From an uncultured Eubacterium sp. (GTDB lineage: Bacteria > Bacillota > Clostridia > Lachnospirales > Lachnospiraceae), in the NCBI GenBank assembly GCA_910579075.1, contig CAJTSV010000078.1:1-17115 (forward strand): a stretch of DNA of 17,115 bases. The letters run 5' to 3'. The notes beneath the pieces are model-generated. The model searched no databases, was not told the origin of the DNA, and was given only the letters and a program-made list of their open reading frames with translations. The position numbers and the translations under genes are program-made. Below are positions 8,401 to 14,762 of this stretch, piece by piece. Position 1 is the first letter of the stretch. Each line of letters opens with the position of its first letter.

Positions 8401-9998
8401 TCAATCTTGATTTCAGAACTTTCTGAAGATGATGATTCGCCATCTCTCTCCCATGCAGATACCTGAATGCCAAAATCTGTTAACGGACGTCCATCAATCA
8501 AATAATTCTCTACTCTGTTTGCCGCATATGCATTATTTGCTGCATTATTTTCCTGCGGAAGAACAGCTTCCGAAAAAGTGATATGAATCTTCTTTGTACC
8601 TTCTGATTCAACTGACATTGCAGACGGTTCACGCGCATCTGCCAGCTTCAGATATACAGTATTTGTTGTATCAATTCTGCTGCCATTCTTTCTCTTGTCT
8701 TTGAATTTTACACTGACATTAGAGTTATCTTTCATTGGTGTGTCCACCAGAATTTCTAATGCCTTCGGCTCATTCGGAACATCAAGAATCGCTACAACGT
8801 TATGAGTTTCTCCTGCACCTTCACCAGTAACAAAATTATCAATCCCGCTTCTGACTGTACACTCAAATTTAGAAGCGTCCGGTCTGCCATCTTTCATGAA
8901 ATCAGCTGCTGTTACATCCTTATCAAAGTAAGCAACCACACGGTCAGCTGTACCAGCTGATGCAGATGTAATAATTGCTGCTTCTGAAGTCAGTGCATCT
9001 GGATTCGGAGAAAGTGTTACACTCGTTGTACCAGTTGTACCAATCATGTCACGGTCTGAAGATTCTACTACGGTTGCCTGAATAACTGCCGGAACACTTA
9101 CGGTTTCATGAGGAGCATTGTACATAACCGTAACCTTGCCATTGTTTAAGGTAGCACGGTTATCTGCAAAACGGCCTCTGGAAGCGCTGAACTCAATCTG
9201 TGCTGTCTCTGTTGTAATTGCCTTGCCGTCTTTTGTTACTTCGAACGTAACCCTTGCCTGTGTCTGGCCATCGGATTTAATAATCTTCGGGTCAGATGTA
9301 ATTGTCATTTCATAACCTGTCTGAACATCAGACGGAGCTGTGAATTTTAATGTTAAATCAGCCTGTGCTGCGCCGTTTACGGTCAGGCCCTTAGCGGTCA
9401 GGTCATAAGACTTGCCAGCTACTGCGCCGTCGATTGTCAGAACTGTGCTGAGCTTATCTTCACTTGGGTCAGACTTTGTAACTTTTACGCCGTCAGATAC
9501 TGTGAAGTTTGCTGCTTCTGAAGCATTATCAACAGCCTTGTTAAATGTTACACGTACCTGTGTAGAGCTGATTGGAGCTACCGTTGCACTGAATGCTGCT
9601 TCTACCGGCGGCTTTGTCTCATCAGCTGCTTTTACGTTTGCAGTACATGTCATGTATTTGATATTTTTCGGGTATTTGCGTTTTGTTGTCTTAACTTTAA
9701 CTTTAATCTTAGCGCGTCCAACACCCTTACCTTTTAACATAACAGAAGATGCCTTCTTGTCATATACGGTACAAATCTTCTTATTGCTTGTTGTTACCTT
9801 TGTGATTTTCCAATTGAGAGTATTGTTTGTCAGCTTCAACTGATATTTCTGATTCACCTTCAGTGTTTTGAAAGTGGTCTTCAGATTAACTGTTGACGCT
9901 GCTGACGCTGTCATCAGATTGCTTGCTGACGACACTGAGAATGCCATTGCAGCAGATAAAGATACTGCCAGCACTCTTGTCATGAAACTCTTTTTCAT
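5412..9998 (-). CDS. Very large secreted multidomain surface (S-layer-like) protein
   Basis: 1528 residues, starting at ATG 9998 behind AAGGAGG at seven-base spacing, a very strong ribosome site. Residues 1-34 form a signal peptide (KKSFMTR, then a hydrophobic core, cut near ASA-AS). Residues 35-125 form a bacterial Ig-like/cell-adhesion domain unusually rich in lysine (about 24 K/R against very few acidic residues). Next come repeated Ig-like modules: about 132-222 (VRVTFNKAVDNASEAANFTV, of the SbsC/CopC type) and 228-330 (invasin/Big_1-like, ARVTFEVTKDGKAI). More such modules follow to about 1000, with an acidic serine-rich patch near 521-545. Residues about 1131-1350 are a beta-helix-like stretch of short N-rich repeats (NIDLNGTTVSGNIVVSTTDA). 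The C-terminus is a final Ig-like strand. There is no LPXTG, no SLH and no recognisable wall-binding repeat. The length, promoter and ribosome site suggest an abundant surface coat protein. It is a single-gene unit. Function inferred. Confidence 0.8.
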   Translation of the reverse strand: MKKSFMTRVLAVSLSAAMAFSVSSASNLMTASAASTVNLKTTFKTLKVNQKYQLKLTNNTLNWKITKVTTSNKKICTVYDKKASSVMLKGKGVGRAKIKVKVKTTKRKYPKNIKYMTCTANVKAADETKPPVEAAFSATVAPISSTQVRVTFNKAVDNASEAANFTVSDGVKVTKSDPSEDKLSTVLTIDGAVAGKSYDLTAKGLTVNGAAQADLTLKFTAPSDVQTGYEMTITSDPKIIKSDGQTQARVTFEVTKDGKAITTETAQIEFSASRGRFADNRATLNNGKVTVMYNAPHETVSVPAVIQATVVESSDRDMIGTTGTTSVTLSPNPDALTSEAAIITSASAGTADRVVAYFDKDVTAADFMKDGRPDASKFECTVRSGIDNFVTGEGAGETHNVVAILDVPNEPKALEILVDTPMKDNSNVSVKFKDKRKNGSRIDTTNTVYLKLADAREPSAMSVESEGTKKIHITFSEAVLPQENNAANNAYAANRVENYLIDGRPLTDFGIQVSAWERDGESSSSESSEIKIESEKKDDISENFDTDDGKVTLHSYTVDKKVGTDNRHKVTITVGSGHPLATGSHVLTVRNVGDWAARTDGARNSVSTQTFPFTVTEDTAKPTFTVNVQSPEQYELDFTTDFKVVENGDRFATPNSALNGASVLKLQENVNGTWTDITTSDTGKNNPIRVSRVGDNGKKYIVEVTRDWSDVYDYQGTRTNYWNKQLRLHVDAGKLVNAANNLRNDAIDIYLNANDANVTNGNKMGEVDTQSPTIVNVTQAVAKNGNLLHSWNVELSEPVKISALANKEGLTPSQTQQAGVTAATKENLGVPVPYAQFINVDNPTNVVDGIIKSDQFINAQDTIINVEPETKLSGGSWRLVVGSISDDYGATLATDSKVIEVDATTVSTDFKVVWAAVATGEDYETSFIGNTPNSYNGYSDSGSWVYVKFNKPVDLSTALDENNYALNNQPLPHGSNIQANIKNYDDHDSVVDSVTIMLPQGGNLSREYLVSTQNTQLSISGVVAAGTGEALSNTGMNRLPYNFGESGAKADTTVQHDGDDSKIASITNKYDAVWGNAEEEQYAYFKKKNDIKGYYEALKSALENDQYRKVKLDTSAPIFGADADQIKAAKEVFGSSSILTINRAVNIDLNGTTVSGNIVVSTTDAVGNMTISNGTIDGLVTAPRTNKASLTVNAGSVKHFNLKNVTVNKNGNDYPVILNNVWSQSFVLGKDSTLSNVRDDNKGVVYVTDSDGFGFKNESDNWIGELDIHSNGVINLKGKFLNNKITLRQAATLNLGVVYKNGNKDTFECGPNTQIEVIGSEAKVMITEATGMGGDAFPQIQVTGKKVKIHVATSTQRDLMKEKKAIKVNGGDIIWIDANGKEDNDFAVSDKDEIQSAAHQRAFEEVSVLGSTDKNQSIALSEFNSNVVTGGSLTILKGGELNVESLKEDCQIQAANKINEVLNLTGNQAIKAADIKVTCVLSGKYLLEQSSDGMIKPKKEPATGRTDTITVTLTYDDYSYTKTIKVTN

Positions 9999-10050
9999 TT
10001 CTTTTCCTCCTTAAGATGCATCATGCCTGATTGCATGATTGTTGTCTCTA

Positions 10051-10079
10051 AGTATACAATACTCGTTTCGGATTGTCCA
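10051..10079 (-). promoter_or_regulatory. Near-consensus promoter of the surface-protein gene
   Basis: On the minus strand, TGGACA (10074-10079) and TATACT (10051-10056) are 17 bp apart, each matching five of six sigma-A consensus bases. The -10 also lies inside a small inverted repeat AGTAT-ACA-ATACT (plus strand 10051-10063). The leader to the start codon at 9998 is about 45 nt. Confidence 0.75.
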
Positions 10080-10103
10080 TACGCAATCTTACCAATTTGC
10101 GTA
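10080..10103. promoter_or_regulatory. Operator-like inverted repeat upstream of the surface-protein promoter
   Basis: TACGCAA (10080-10086) and TTGCGTA (10097-10103) are perfect inverted copies with a 10-bp spacer, so centres are about 17 bp apart. The repeat abuts the -35 box, a position typical of activator or repressor binding. The binding factor is unknown. Confidence 0.5.
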
Positions 10104-10303
10104 CTGTTTTGCGGCAATCCTAGTGACTTTTGCCCCACTCTCATCCCAACCCTAATTCTTTGGCAAGTGAAAGCGGCCGTGACCAGCACGTTTGCTATCA
10201 CTGCCTCTAAATAATGAGGTGCTGCATCGGTGCTGAGATACTGTATAACTCAGGTTCAATATATAGTTACGGGGGGGCTGGACAAAAAAGTGGGGTTCAG
10301 AAT

Positions 10304-10331
10304 ATTTTTTTGAAAAATTTTTTTGAAAAAA
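10304..10331. repeat. AT-rich 13-bp tandem repeat
   Basis: Two copies of ATTTTTTTGAAAAA begin at 10304 and 10317. The runs of T and A may bend DNA. They lie in the 500-bp space between the divergent surface-protein gene and RHH-Uma2 operon. An open frame across 10214-10465 looks non-coding. Confidence 0.7.
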
Positions 10332-10426
10332 TTAAAATCCGCCGTTTATCAGGGTTTTGCGGGCTTTTGCATGAATTCCGGTTCCTGTTCGCACAGGACT
10401 TTGCCTTTTTAATGCAGGAAAAAACC

Positions 10427-10455
10427 TTGGCCCTGCAGGAATCTCATGTTATGAT
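10427..10455 (+). promoter_or_regulatory. Probable promoter of the RHH-Uma2 operon
   Basis: TTGGCC (10427-10432) and TATGAT (10450-10455) are 17 bp apart. The -10 box is good and the -35 moderate. The start codon at 10526 is about 65 bp downstream. Confidence 0.5.
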
Positions 10456-10525
10456 AGTATTATGAAAACAAAAGGTTACTGGTCACGGAGTGAACAGGAA
10501 CAGCAAAAGAGGGGGGGTGGCCCAA

Positions 10526-10726
10526 ATGGCACAGAGCAAGGCACATATGGATGCGGCAAGCAGGTTTAATAAAAAAACCTATGACCGCATTCAGGTAAGC
10601 ATCCGCAAGGATGCAGAAATCAACCGGGATGTTATACGCAATCATGCCCAGTCCAGGGGCGAAAGCACAAATGGGTTTTTACTGAGAGCGGTTACCGAAA
10701 CAATCAGGCGCGATAAGGGGGAATGA
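10526..10726 (+). CDS. Ribbon-helix-helix (Arc/MetJ-type) DNA-binding protein
   Basis: 66 residues from ATG 10526. A purine-rich site (AGAGGGGGGG, 10508-10517) lies about eight bases upstream; longer starts such as GTG 10490 lack one. The layout fits the RHH fold: a short N-terminal arm, a beta-strand RIQVSIRKD (21-29), helix A (30-43), a turn at RGES, and helix B STNGFLLRAVTETIRR (47-62). RHH dimers bind operators through the beta ribbon, and many are antitoxins or autorepressors. It is followed three bases later by a Uma2-family nuclease gene, so the two are almost surely co-transcribed and translationally coupled. The pairing resembles a toxin-antitoxin arrangement in layout only; I know of no firm evidence that Uma2 proteins are toxins. 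A seven-G run in the ribosome site could slip and alter expression. Confidence 0.8.
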   Translation: MAQSKAHMDAASRFNKKTYDRIQVSIRKDAEINRDVIRNHAQSRGESTNGFLLRAVTETIRRDKGE

Positions 10727-10729
10727 TTT

Positions 10730-11305
10730 ATGGCAATGCCGGCAGAAAAGGCACGGTATACATTTGCTGACTGTCTTATATGGAAAGAAAACGAACGTAT
10801 CGAGATTATAGGCGGGGAAGCATTCCTCATGGCTTCTCCATCCAGCATGCATCAGGAAATCAGCATGGAGATTTGCAGGCAGCTTGCAAATTATCTGGAA
10901 GGAAAGCCGTGCAGGGTTTATCCGGCTCCGTTTGATGTCCGGCTCTTTGAAAAGGACGGGGACAGCCCGCTGGATGTCGATACCGTGGTACAGCCGGATA
11001 TTTCCGTCATATGCAGCAAAAACAGGATAGACGCGCGCGGATGCAAGGGAGCACCGGATTTCATTACCGAAATACTGTCTCCGTCATCCCTGCGCAATGA
11101 CAGGCTCATCAAACTGCGCTTATACCAGCAGGCCGGTGTACGTGAATACTGGATTGCAGACCCGGAAAACAAGACCGTACAGGTGTTTTTACTGAACCAG
11201 AATGGCATCCTGCAGCCTTATGAAGATTACAGCCGGACAGAAATCGCCAGGGTGAACATACTGGAAGGCTGTTTTATTGAGCTGGAAAAGGTTTTCCCGG
11301 AATAA
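10730..11305 (+). CDS. Uma2-family (DUF820) putative endonuclease
   Basis: 191 residues, normal for this family, with GGGGG nine bases before ATG 10730 and the upstream stop three bases away. Uma2/DUF820 proteins have a PD-(D/E)XK restriction-endonuclease fold. The landmarks are visible: an N-terminal strand-helix (YTFADCLIWKENERIEIIGG), VVQPDISVI with D90, FITEILSPSS with E114, the basic R125/K128 region, and the family signature LYQQAGVREYWIADPENKTV (131-150). All expected acidic positions are present, so it may be active; the true substrate is unknown. The family is greatly expanded in cyanobacteria and also occurs in Firmicutes, often linked to mobile DNA. Here it forms an operon with a ribbon-helix-helix gene, whose product may repress it. 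Confidence 0.9.
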   Translation: MAMPAEKARYTFADCLIWKENERIEIIGGEAFLMASPSSMHQEISMEICRQLANYLEGKPCRVYPAPFDVRLFEKDGDSPLDVDTVVQPDISVICSKNRIDARGCKGAPDFITEILSPSSLRNDRLIKLRLYQQAGVREYWIADPENKTVQVFLLNQNGILQPYEDYSRTEIARVNILEGCFIELEKVFPE

Positions 11306-11332
11306 ACAGCCTGACAGGCTGTTTATTCCGGG
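11296..11332. terminator. 17-bp hairpin terminator overlapping the Uma2 stop
   Basis: The 17-base arms at 11296-11312 and 11316-11332 (CCCGGAATAAACAGCCT and its complement) are perfect with a GAC loop. The arm includes the Uma2 stop codon. A T-rich stretch (GTTTTTGTATTTATTT) begins 13 bases later. It also lies 20 bp downstream of the minus-strand arcC stop, so it probably closes both convergent units. Confidence 0.8.
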
Positions 11333-11352
11333 AGCGGCTGCCGTTTTTGTAT

Positions 11353-12285
11353 TTATTTGTAAATAACCGTACCCTTCTGTCCTGTAATATCTATCGTTTC
11401 TCCGTCCAGCTTCGTTATGACTGCCCTTCGGACAGCGGAATTCCCGATAAATTCCACCGCAGCCTGGATTTTCGGCTCCATGGAACCGGCTTCAAATTCC
11501 CCGGCTTCCAGATACCTGCGTGCCTCGGCTGTGCTCATGCTGTCCAGCTGCTTTTCCTGCTGTGTCCCGTACCGCAGGCTGGCTTTTTCCACGCCGGTCA
11601 GGATAACCAGTATATCTGCGTCCACCATATCTGCCAGCATTCCTGCTACAAGGTCTTTTTCGATAACCGCAGATGCACCTTTCAGGTTATTGGCCTGGGA
11701 CAGCACCGGAATTCCGCCGCCCCCACAGGCAATAACGGCCTGGTCTGCATCCAGCAGCGCACGGATGCTTTCTATTTCTATAATATCGATGGGTTTCGGT
11801 GCTGCCACAATCCTGCGGTAGCCGCCCGGCACTTTCGTTACATGGTTTCCCTTCCGCTCCTCAAGCCCGGCTTCTTCGGCGTTCATGACACGCCCGATGA
11901 TTTTTGCCGGATGATAAAACGCATCGTCATACGGGTCTACGACTACCTGCGTCAGCACGGTGGACACCGGCTTGCAGATGCCCTGGTTTAAAAGTGCTGT
12001 CCGTATGCCGTTTTGCAGGTCATATCCGATATAGCCCTGGCTCATGGCCGAGCAGACACTCATCGGGGCAGCGGTATATTCCGGGTAAATACGGCAGAAT
12101 TCTGCCATTGCCATATGAATCATGCCTACCTGCGGCCCGTTGCTGTGGGTAATAACGACCTGACAGTTCTCTTTGATACAGCCGGCAACTGCTTTTGCCG
12201 TTTTTGCAACCGCCGTCTTTTGCTCCGGCAGCGTTGTGCCAAGGGCATGATGGCCCAGGGCGATGACTATTCTTTTCTTTTTCAT
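11353..12285 (-). CDS. arcC: Carbamate kinase
   Basis: 310 residues, the usual length. It catalyses the reversible transfer of phosphate between carbamoyl phosphate and ADP, making ATP, CO2 and ammonia at the end of arginine/citrulline, agmatine or purine-derived fermentations, in the cytosol. Amino acid kinase-fold landmarks are visible: the N-terminal loop (ALGHHALG, residues 9-16, where most family members have ALGGNAL), VVITHSNGPQVG, SQGYIGYDLQ, VIACGGGGIPV, and VIEKDLVAGMLA followed by LVILTGVEKA. The ALGH-type N-terminus occurs in a branch found in anaerobes, so substrate preference could differ. The start at ATG 12285 has AGGAGG 12 bases upstream, a long spacing; a 13-codon upstream frame overlaps the start by ATGA. 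No other arginine-deiminase genes lie nearby. Confidence 0.93.
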   Translation of the reverse strand: MKKKRIVIALGHHALGTTLPEQKTAVAKTAKAVAGCIKENCQVVITHSNGPQVGMIHMAMAEFCRIYPEYTAAPMSVCSAMSQGYIGYDLQNGIRTALLNQGICKPVSTVLTQVVVDPYDDAFYHPAKIIGRVMNAEEAGLEERKGNHVTKVPGGYRRIVAAPKPIDIIEIESIRALLDADQAVIACGGGGIPVLSQANNLKGASAVIEKDLVAGMLADMVDADILVILTGVEKASLRYGTQQEKQLDSMSTAEARRYLEAGEFEAGSMEPKIQAAVEFIGNSAVRRAVITKLDGETIDITGQKGTVIYK

Positions 12286-12323
12286 AACCGGGAAAATCCT
12301 CCTGTGTTCATATTTATTTTCAT
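12282..12323 (-). CDS. Short leader ORF overlapping the arcC start
   Basis: Thirteen codons (MKINMNTGGFSRL) start at ATG 12323 behind AAAGGA with short spacing. They end in a TGA that overlaps the arcC ATG (ATGA). The arcC ribosome site lies inside this frame, so ribosomes finishing the leader could restart at arcC. The peptide has no run of a regulatory amino acid, so it is not an obvious attenuator. It could also be chance. Confidence 0.35.
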   Translation of the reverse strand: MKINMNTGGFSRL

Positions 12324-12345
12324 TGCTTCCTTTCGGACTGCTCTT

Positions 12346-12615
12346 TCAGCAGTGCCAGCCTTCTGCAAAACATTCCATGGCGGTCTGAGCTGAAAACATC
12401 AGCCATGCTTCCAGTTCTGTATTTATATTCTGTACCACGGATTGGAATGTGTCAAGTGAGATATAAATTATTTCAGATAAAGAAGATACTTTTGCGCCAC
12501 TGTCATACAGAACTTTTCTGCGGTGCATGTATTTCGGATAAACGCTGCTGAATTCAGGCGGACTTGTTTCTATAAACGAAATGATAAAAGCTTTTATCAA
12601 TAACAGCGGGGCATC
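12346..12615 (-). pseudogene. Fragment of an Rpn/PD-(D/E)XK family gene
   Basis: About 84-89 residues remain. The text reads AFIISFIETSPPEFSSVYPK, then HRRKVLYDSGAKVSSLSEI, IYISLDTFQSVVQNINTELE and AWLMFS. This resembles the middle of Rpn-family proteins after the nuclease core, where the IYI(Q/S)LD-F segment and a W-L-FL motif recur. It has no good start (only TTG near 12600, no ribosome site), no catalytic D...E-x-Q core and a short foreign-looking end. I therefore read it as an internal fragment left by deletion or decay. It lies between the arcC and htrA genes on the same strand. Family assignment is from memory of sequence style, moderately sure. Confidence 0.55.
12582..12599. repeat. 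18-bp perfect palindrome
   Basis: TGATAAAAGCTTTTATCA reads the same on both strands. It sits exactly at the open end of the Rpn-family fragment and next to the hairpin at 12605-12630. Confidence 0.8.
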
Positions 12616-12630
12616 TTATCAAGCCCCGCT
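12605..12630. terminator. Hairpin downstream of htrA, weak terminator
   Basis: AGCGGGGC (12605-12612) pairs perfectly with GCCCCGCT (12623-12630) across 10 nt. It lies about 47 bp after the minus-strand htrA stop. The minus-strand tail (TGTTATTGATAAAAGC) is only modestly T-rich. Confidence 0.5.
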
Positions 12631-12676
12631 ATTTCAGATTTCCTGATTTTTCTGTCTGGCATTGCCAGCACAGGGT

Positions 12677-14539
12677 TTAGTTCTTTTTACCGAGCACGAC
12701 AGACAGGGTTTTTTCCTGATATCCGCCTTCTGCCGGTCTCTGGACAACAATTTTTACTTCTGTGCCGGCTTCATAATACGACAGTCTTTTTTGCAGCGCT
12801 TCCATCGTTTTGATTTCCCTTCCGTCAAATCCGGTCAGGATATCGCCCTGCTGGATGCCATATTTTTCTGCGGCAGTGCCTTTTGTGACTTCCTTGATAA
12901 ATACGCCTTCCGGCATGTTATAAGCGCTTGATACGGATGCCGTAACATTCATACCTGAGATGCCAAGGTATGCTGCCCTGTCATCTGTGACTTCTTCCCT
13001 TGTAATCAGGTCTTCGATAATCGGCTTTGCCATATTGGACGGGATGGCAAAACCCATGCCTTCAACGGTTGTGTCGCTGTATTTGGATGAATTGATGCCG
13101 ATAACCTCGCCGCTGCTGTTTAAAAGAGCGCCGCCGCTGTTGCCCGGGTTAATGGCTGCGTCTGTCTGAATCAGGCTGTTTGTATAAGTCTCGTTTGTCT
13201 GCTCATCCTGCATAGTTACGTCACGGCCTACCGCACTGATATAACCGGCTGTCACAGACTGGCCGTAGCCTAATGCATTGCCGATGGCAATTGCCTGGGA
13301 ACCTACTTTTACTGCATCTGAATCACCTAATGCTGCAACTTTAATTTCAGATAAGGTTCCATCTTCCAGGTCTGATTTTTTCACCTGTACGACGGCAAGG
13401 TCTGTGCTGGCATCGGTTCCTTTTATTTCTGCAGCCACGGTTGTGTTATCGCAGAACTGAATCGAAAGCGTAGAGGTCGCTGCTACTGCCTTATTCGATG
13501 ACGCTGACGCTACAACATGGTTGTTTGTCACAATATACAGATAATTTTCGTCTTCGCTTACGATAATTCCGCTGCCCGCGCTTGGCACTTCATAATTCTG
13601 CACCTGTCCGAACCAGTTCTGGTACTGGACACGGCTCATATTGGTAATTGATACAATGGAAGGCATGCATGCTTCTACCACGGAAGCAACGCCGTCACCT
13701 GCGTTCGATGAAACGTTTGTCAATGGCGCCGTATTCTGCACGCTGTCGCCTGTCCCGAGTACTTCTTCTTTTTCTGCCGGAATGCTCGCTTCTTTATCGT
13801 TTGTCCCAAGCAGGTTTCCTGCCAGATAAGAGGAACCTTCAAACGCTGTCCCGGCTACCAGGCCGAATACAAGGGCAATGGATGCGCATTTGGCAAGCTT
13901 GATGCCAAAGCCTGGATGTGTACCAGCGCTTTTTTCAGCACGTTTTCTGGCACGTTCTTCCTTTTTCTGTTTTCTGGCATCGCTGTAAGTATTCCAGCCG
14001 CCCTGGCCGTTTGGAGAACCGTAAATGCTGCTGTACGGATTGTCCATGCCTGGCTGTGCACCCTGGTTTCCGCTGTCTGCTGCGGACTGGCTGCCCTGGC
14101 CCATGCTGTCTGCGGACTGGGTGCTGTAAGCCTGATTCTGTGCAGTGCCATATGTGCCGGACTGGGTGCTGCCGTATGTGCCGGAGCCGGTGCTTCCATA
14201 AGCTCCGTTCATGCCTGCATGCATGCTGTCATTTGCATCCGGCTGTGTATAATGATAAGAAGCATATCCGCTGTCTGTGCTGTTTTGGGTATTCCCGTAA
14301 GCCTTTCCTGCACCCGGCTGTGCATTTCCGGCTGCGCCCTGTGCAGAGCTGCTGTATGCACTGGCCGTGTTTTCTTCTGCACGCCAGATATTATTCGGAT
14401 TTTTCTGCTCCTGGTTCAGATAGCTGTAGCTGTATGTGGAACTGCTTTCTGGCTGGCTGTTTCCTGTTTCGTAATTCGCTGCACCGGATGCATTGCTGTT
14501 TTCATTTCTGCCATCGTTATTGTAATTGCTGTTTTCCAT
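12677..14539 (-). CDS. htrA: HtrA/DegP-type membrane-anchored serine protease with PDZ domain
   Basis: 620 residues, start at ATG 14539 behind AAAGGAG at nine-base spacing. Residues 1-185 are a disordered tail rich in S, G, N, Q and Y. A basic stretch (KQKKEERARKRAEK, 190-203) precedes one membrane helix (about 214-245), so the protease faces outside. The chymotrypsin-like domain (about 285-510) carries the full triad: H341 in VTNNHVV, D380 in TDASTDLAVVQV, S468 in NPGNSGGALLN. A single PDZ domain (about 524-615; YLGIS, GVFIKEVTKGTAAEKYGIQQ, GDILTGFDG) ends the protein, the usual Gram-positive layout. HtrA degrades or refolds misfolded exported proteins and is induced by envelope stress. It would suit a cell exporting the large surface proteins coded nearby. 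The long N-terminal low-complexity tail is the one unusual feature; such tails vary between species. Confidence 0.95.
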   Translation of the reverse strand: MENSNYNNDGRNENSNASGAANYETGNSQPESSSTYSYSYLNQEQKNPNNIWRAEENTASAYSSSAQGAAGNAQPGAGKAYGNTQNSTDSGYASYHYTQPDANDSMHAGMNGAYGSTGSGTYGSTQSGTYGTAQNQAYSTQSADSMGQGSQSAADSGNQGAQPGMDNPYSSIYGSPNGQGGWNTYSDARKQKKEERARKRAEKSAGTHPGFGIKLAKCASIALVFGLVAGTAFEGSSYLAGNLLGTNDKEASIPAEKEEVLGTGDSVQNTAPLTNVSSNAGDGVASVVEACMPSIVSITNMSRVQYQNWFGQVQNYEVPSAGSGIIVSEDENYLYIVTNNHVVASASSNKAVAATSTLSIQFCDNTTVAAEIKGTDASTDLAVVQVKKSDLEDGTLSEIKVAALGDSDAVKVGSQAIAIGNALGYGQSVTAGYISAVGRDVTMQDEQTNETYTNSLIQTDAAINPGNSGGALLNSSGEVIGINSSKYSDTTVEGMGFAIPSNMAKPIIEDLITREEVTDDRAAYLGISGMNVTASVSSAYNMPEGVFIKEVTKGTAAEKYGIQQGDILTGFDGREIKTMEALQKRLSYYEAGTEVKIVVQRPAEGGYQEKTLSVVLGKKN

Positions 14540-14700
14540 AATTGTAAGCTCCTTTCTGCCTGTTTCTGTCTGTATTTATCAGAATTATTGAATCAAATTC
14601 CCATTCCTGTATGGAAGGTATTGTCTGTTTGCTGTTTACAAGTAGAAGTTTACCTTGTAATTGTGTTTCTTTTGTGATTAAAATTCCATAAAATCGTGAA

Positions 14701-14722
14701 ATTATGTGTTTATTATGTGTTT
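14701..14722. repeat. Perfect 11-bp tandem repeat upstream of htrA
   Basis: ATTATGTGTTT occurs twice back to back (14701-14711, 14712-14722), about 160 bp upstream of the htrA start and just past the end of the next gene. One-turn spacing would suit a response regulator, but no match to a known box is claimed. No convincing htrA promoter was found in 14540-14762. Confidence 0.4.
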
Positions 14723-14762
14723 ACAGGCAGAAAGAAGCCGTTCTCCGGACAGGCCAGCTGTC

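Noticed and set aside
9995..10201. 68-codon minus-strand frame overlapping the surface-protein start
   Set aside because: It spans the promoter and ribosome site of the large gene and has no support of its own.
10214..10465. 83-codon plus-strand frame between the divergent genes
   Set aside because: No ribosome site and it passes through poly-A/T repeats and into the RHH promoter; more likely regulatory DNA.
10526..11305. Calling the RHH-Uma2 pair an established toxin-antitoxin system
   Set aside because: Only the gene layout suggests it; no known toxin family is involved, so it is reported as a hypothesis.
11347..11991. 214-codon plus-strand frame opposite arcC
   Set aside because: Antisense to a clear carbamate kinase; cysteine- and histidine-rich reading with no family likeness or ribosome site.
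13916..14677. 253-codon hydrophobic plus-strand frame opposite htrA
   Set aside because: The repetitive A/V/C-rich reading is the complement of the S/G/Q/N-rich htrA N-terminal tail, not a membrane protein.
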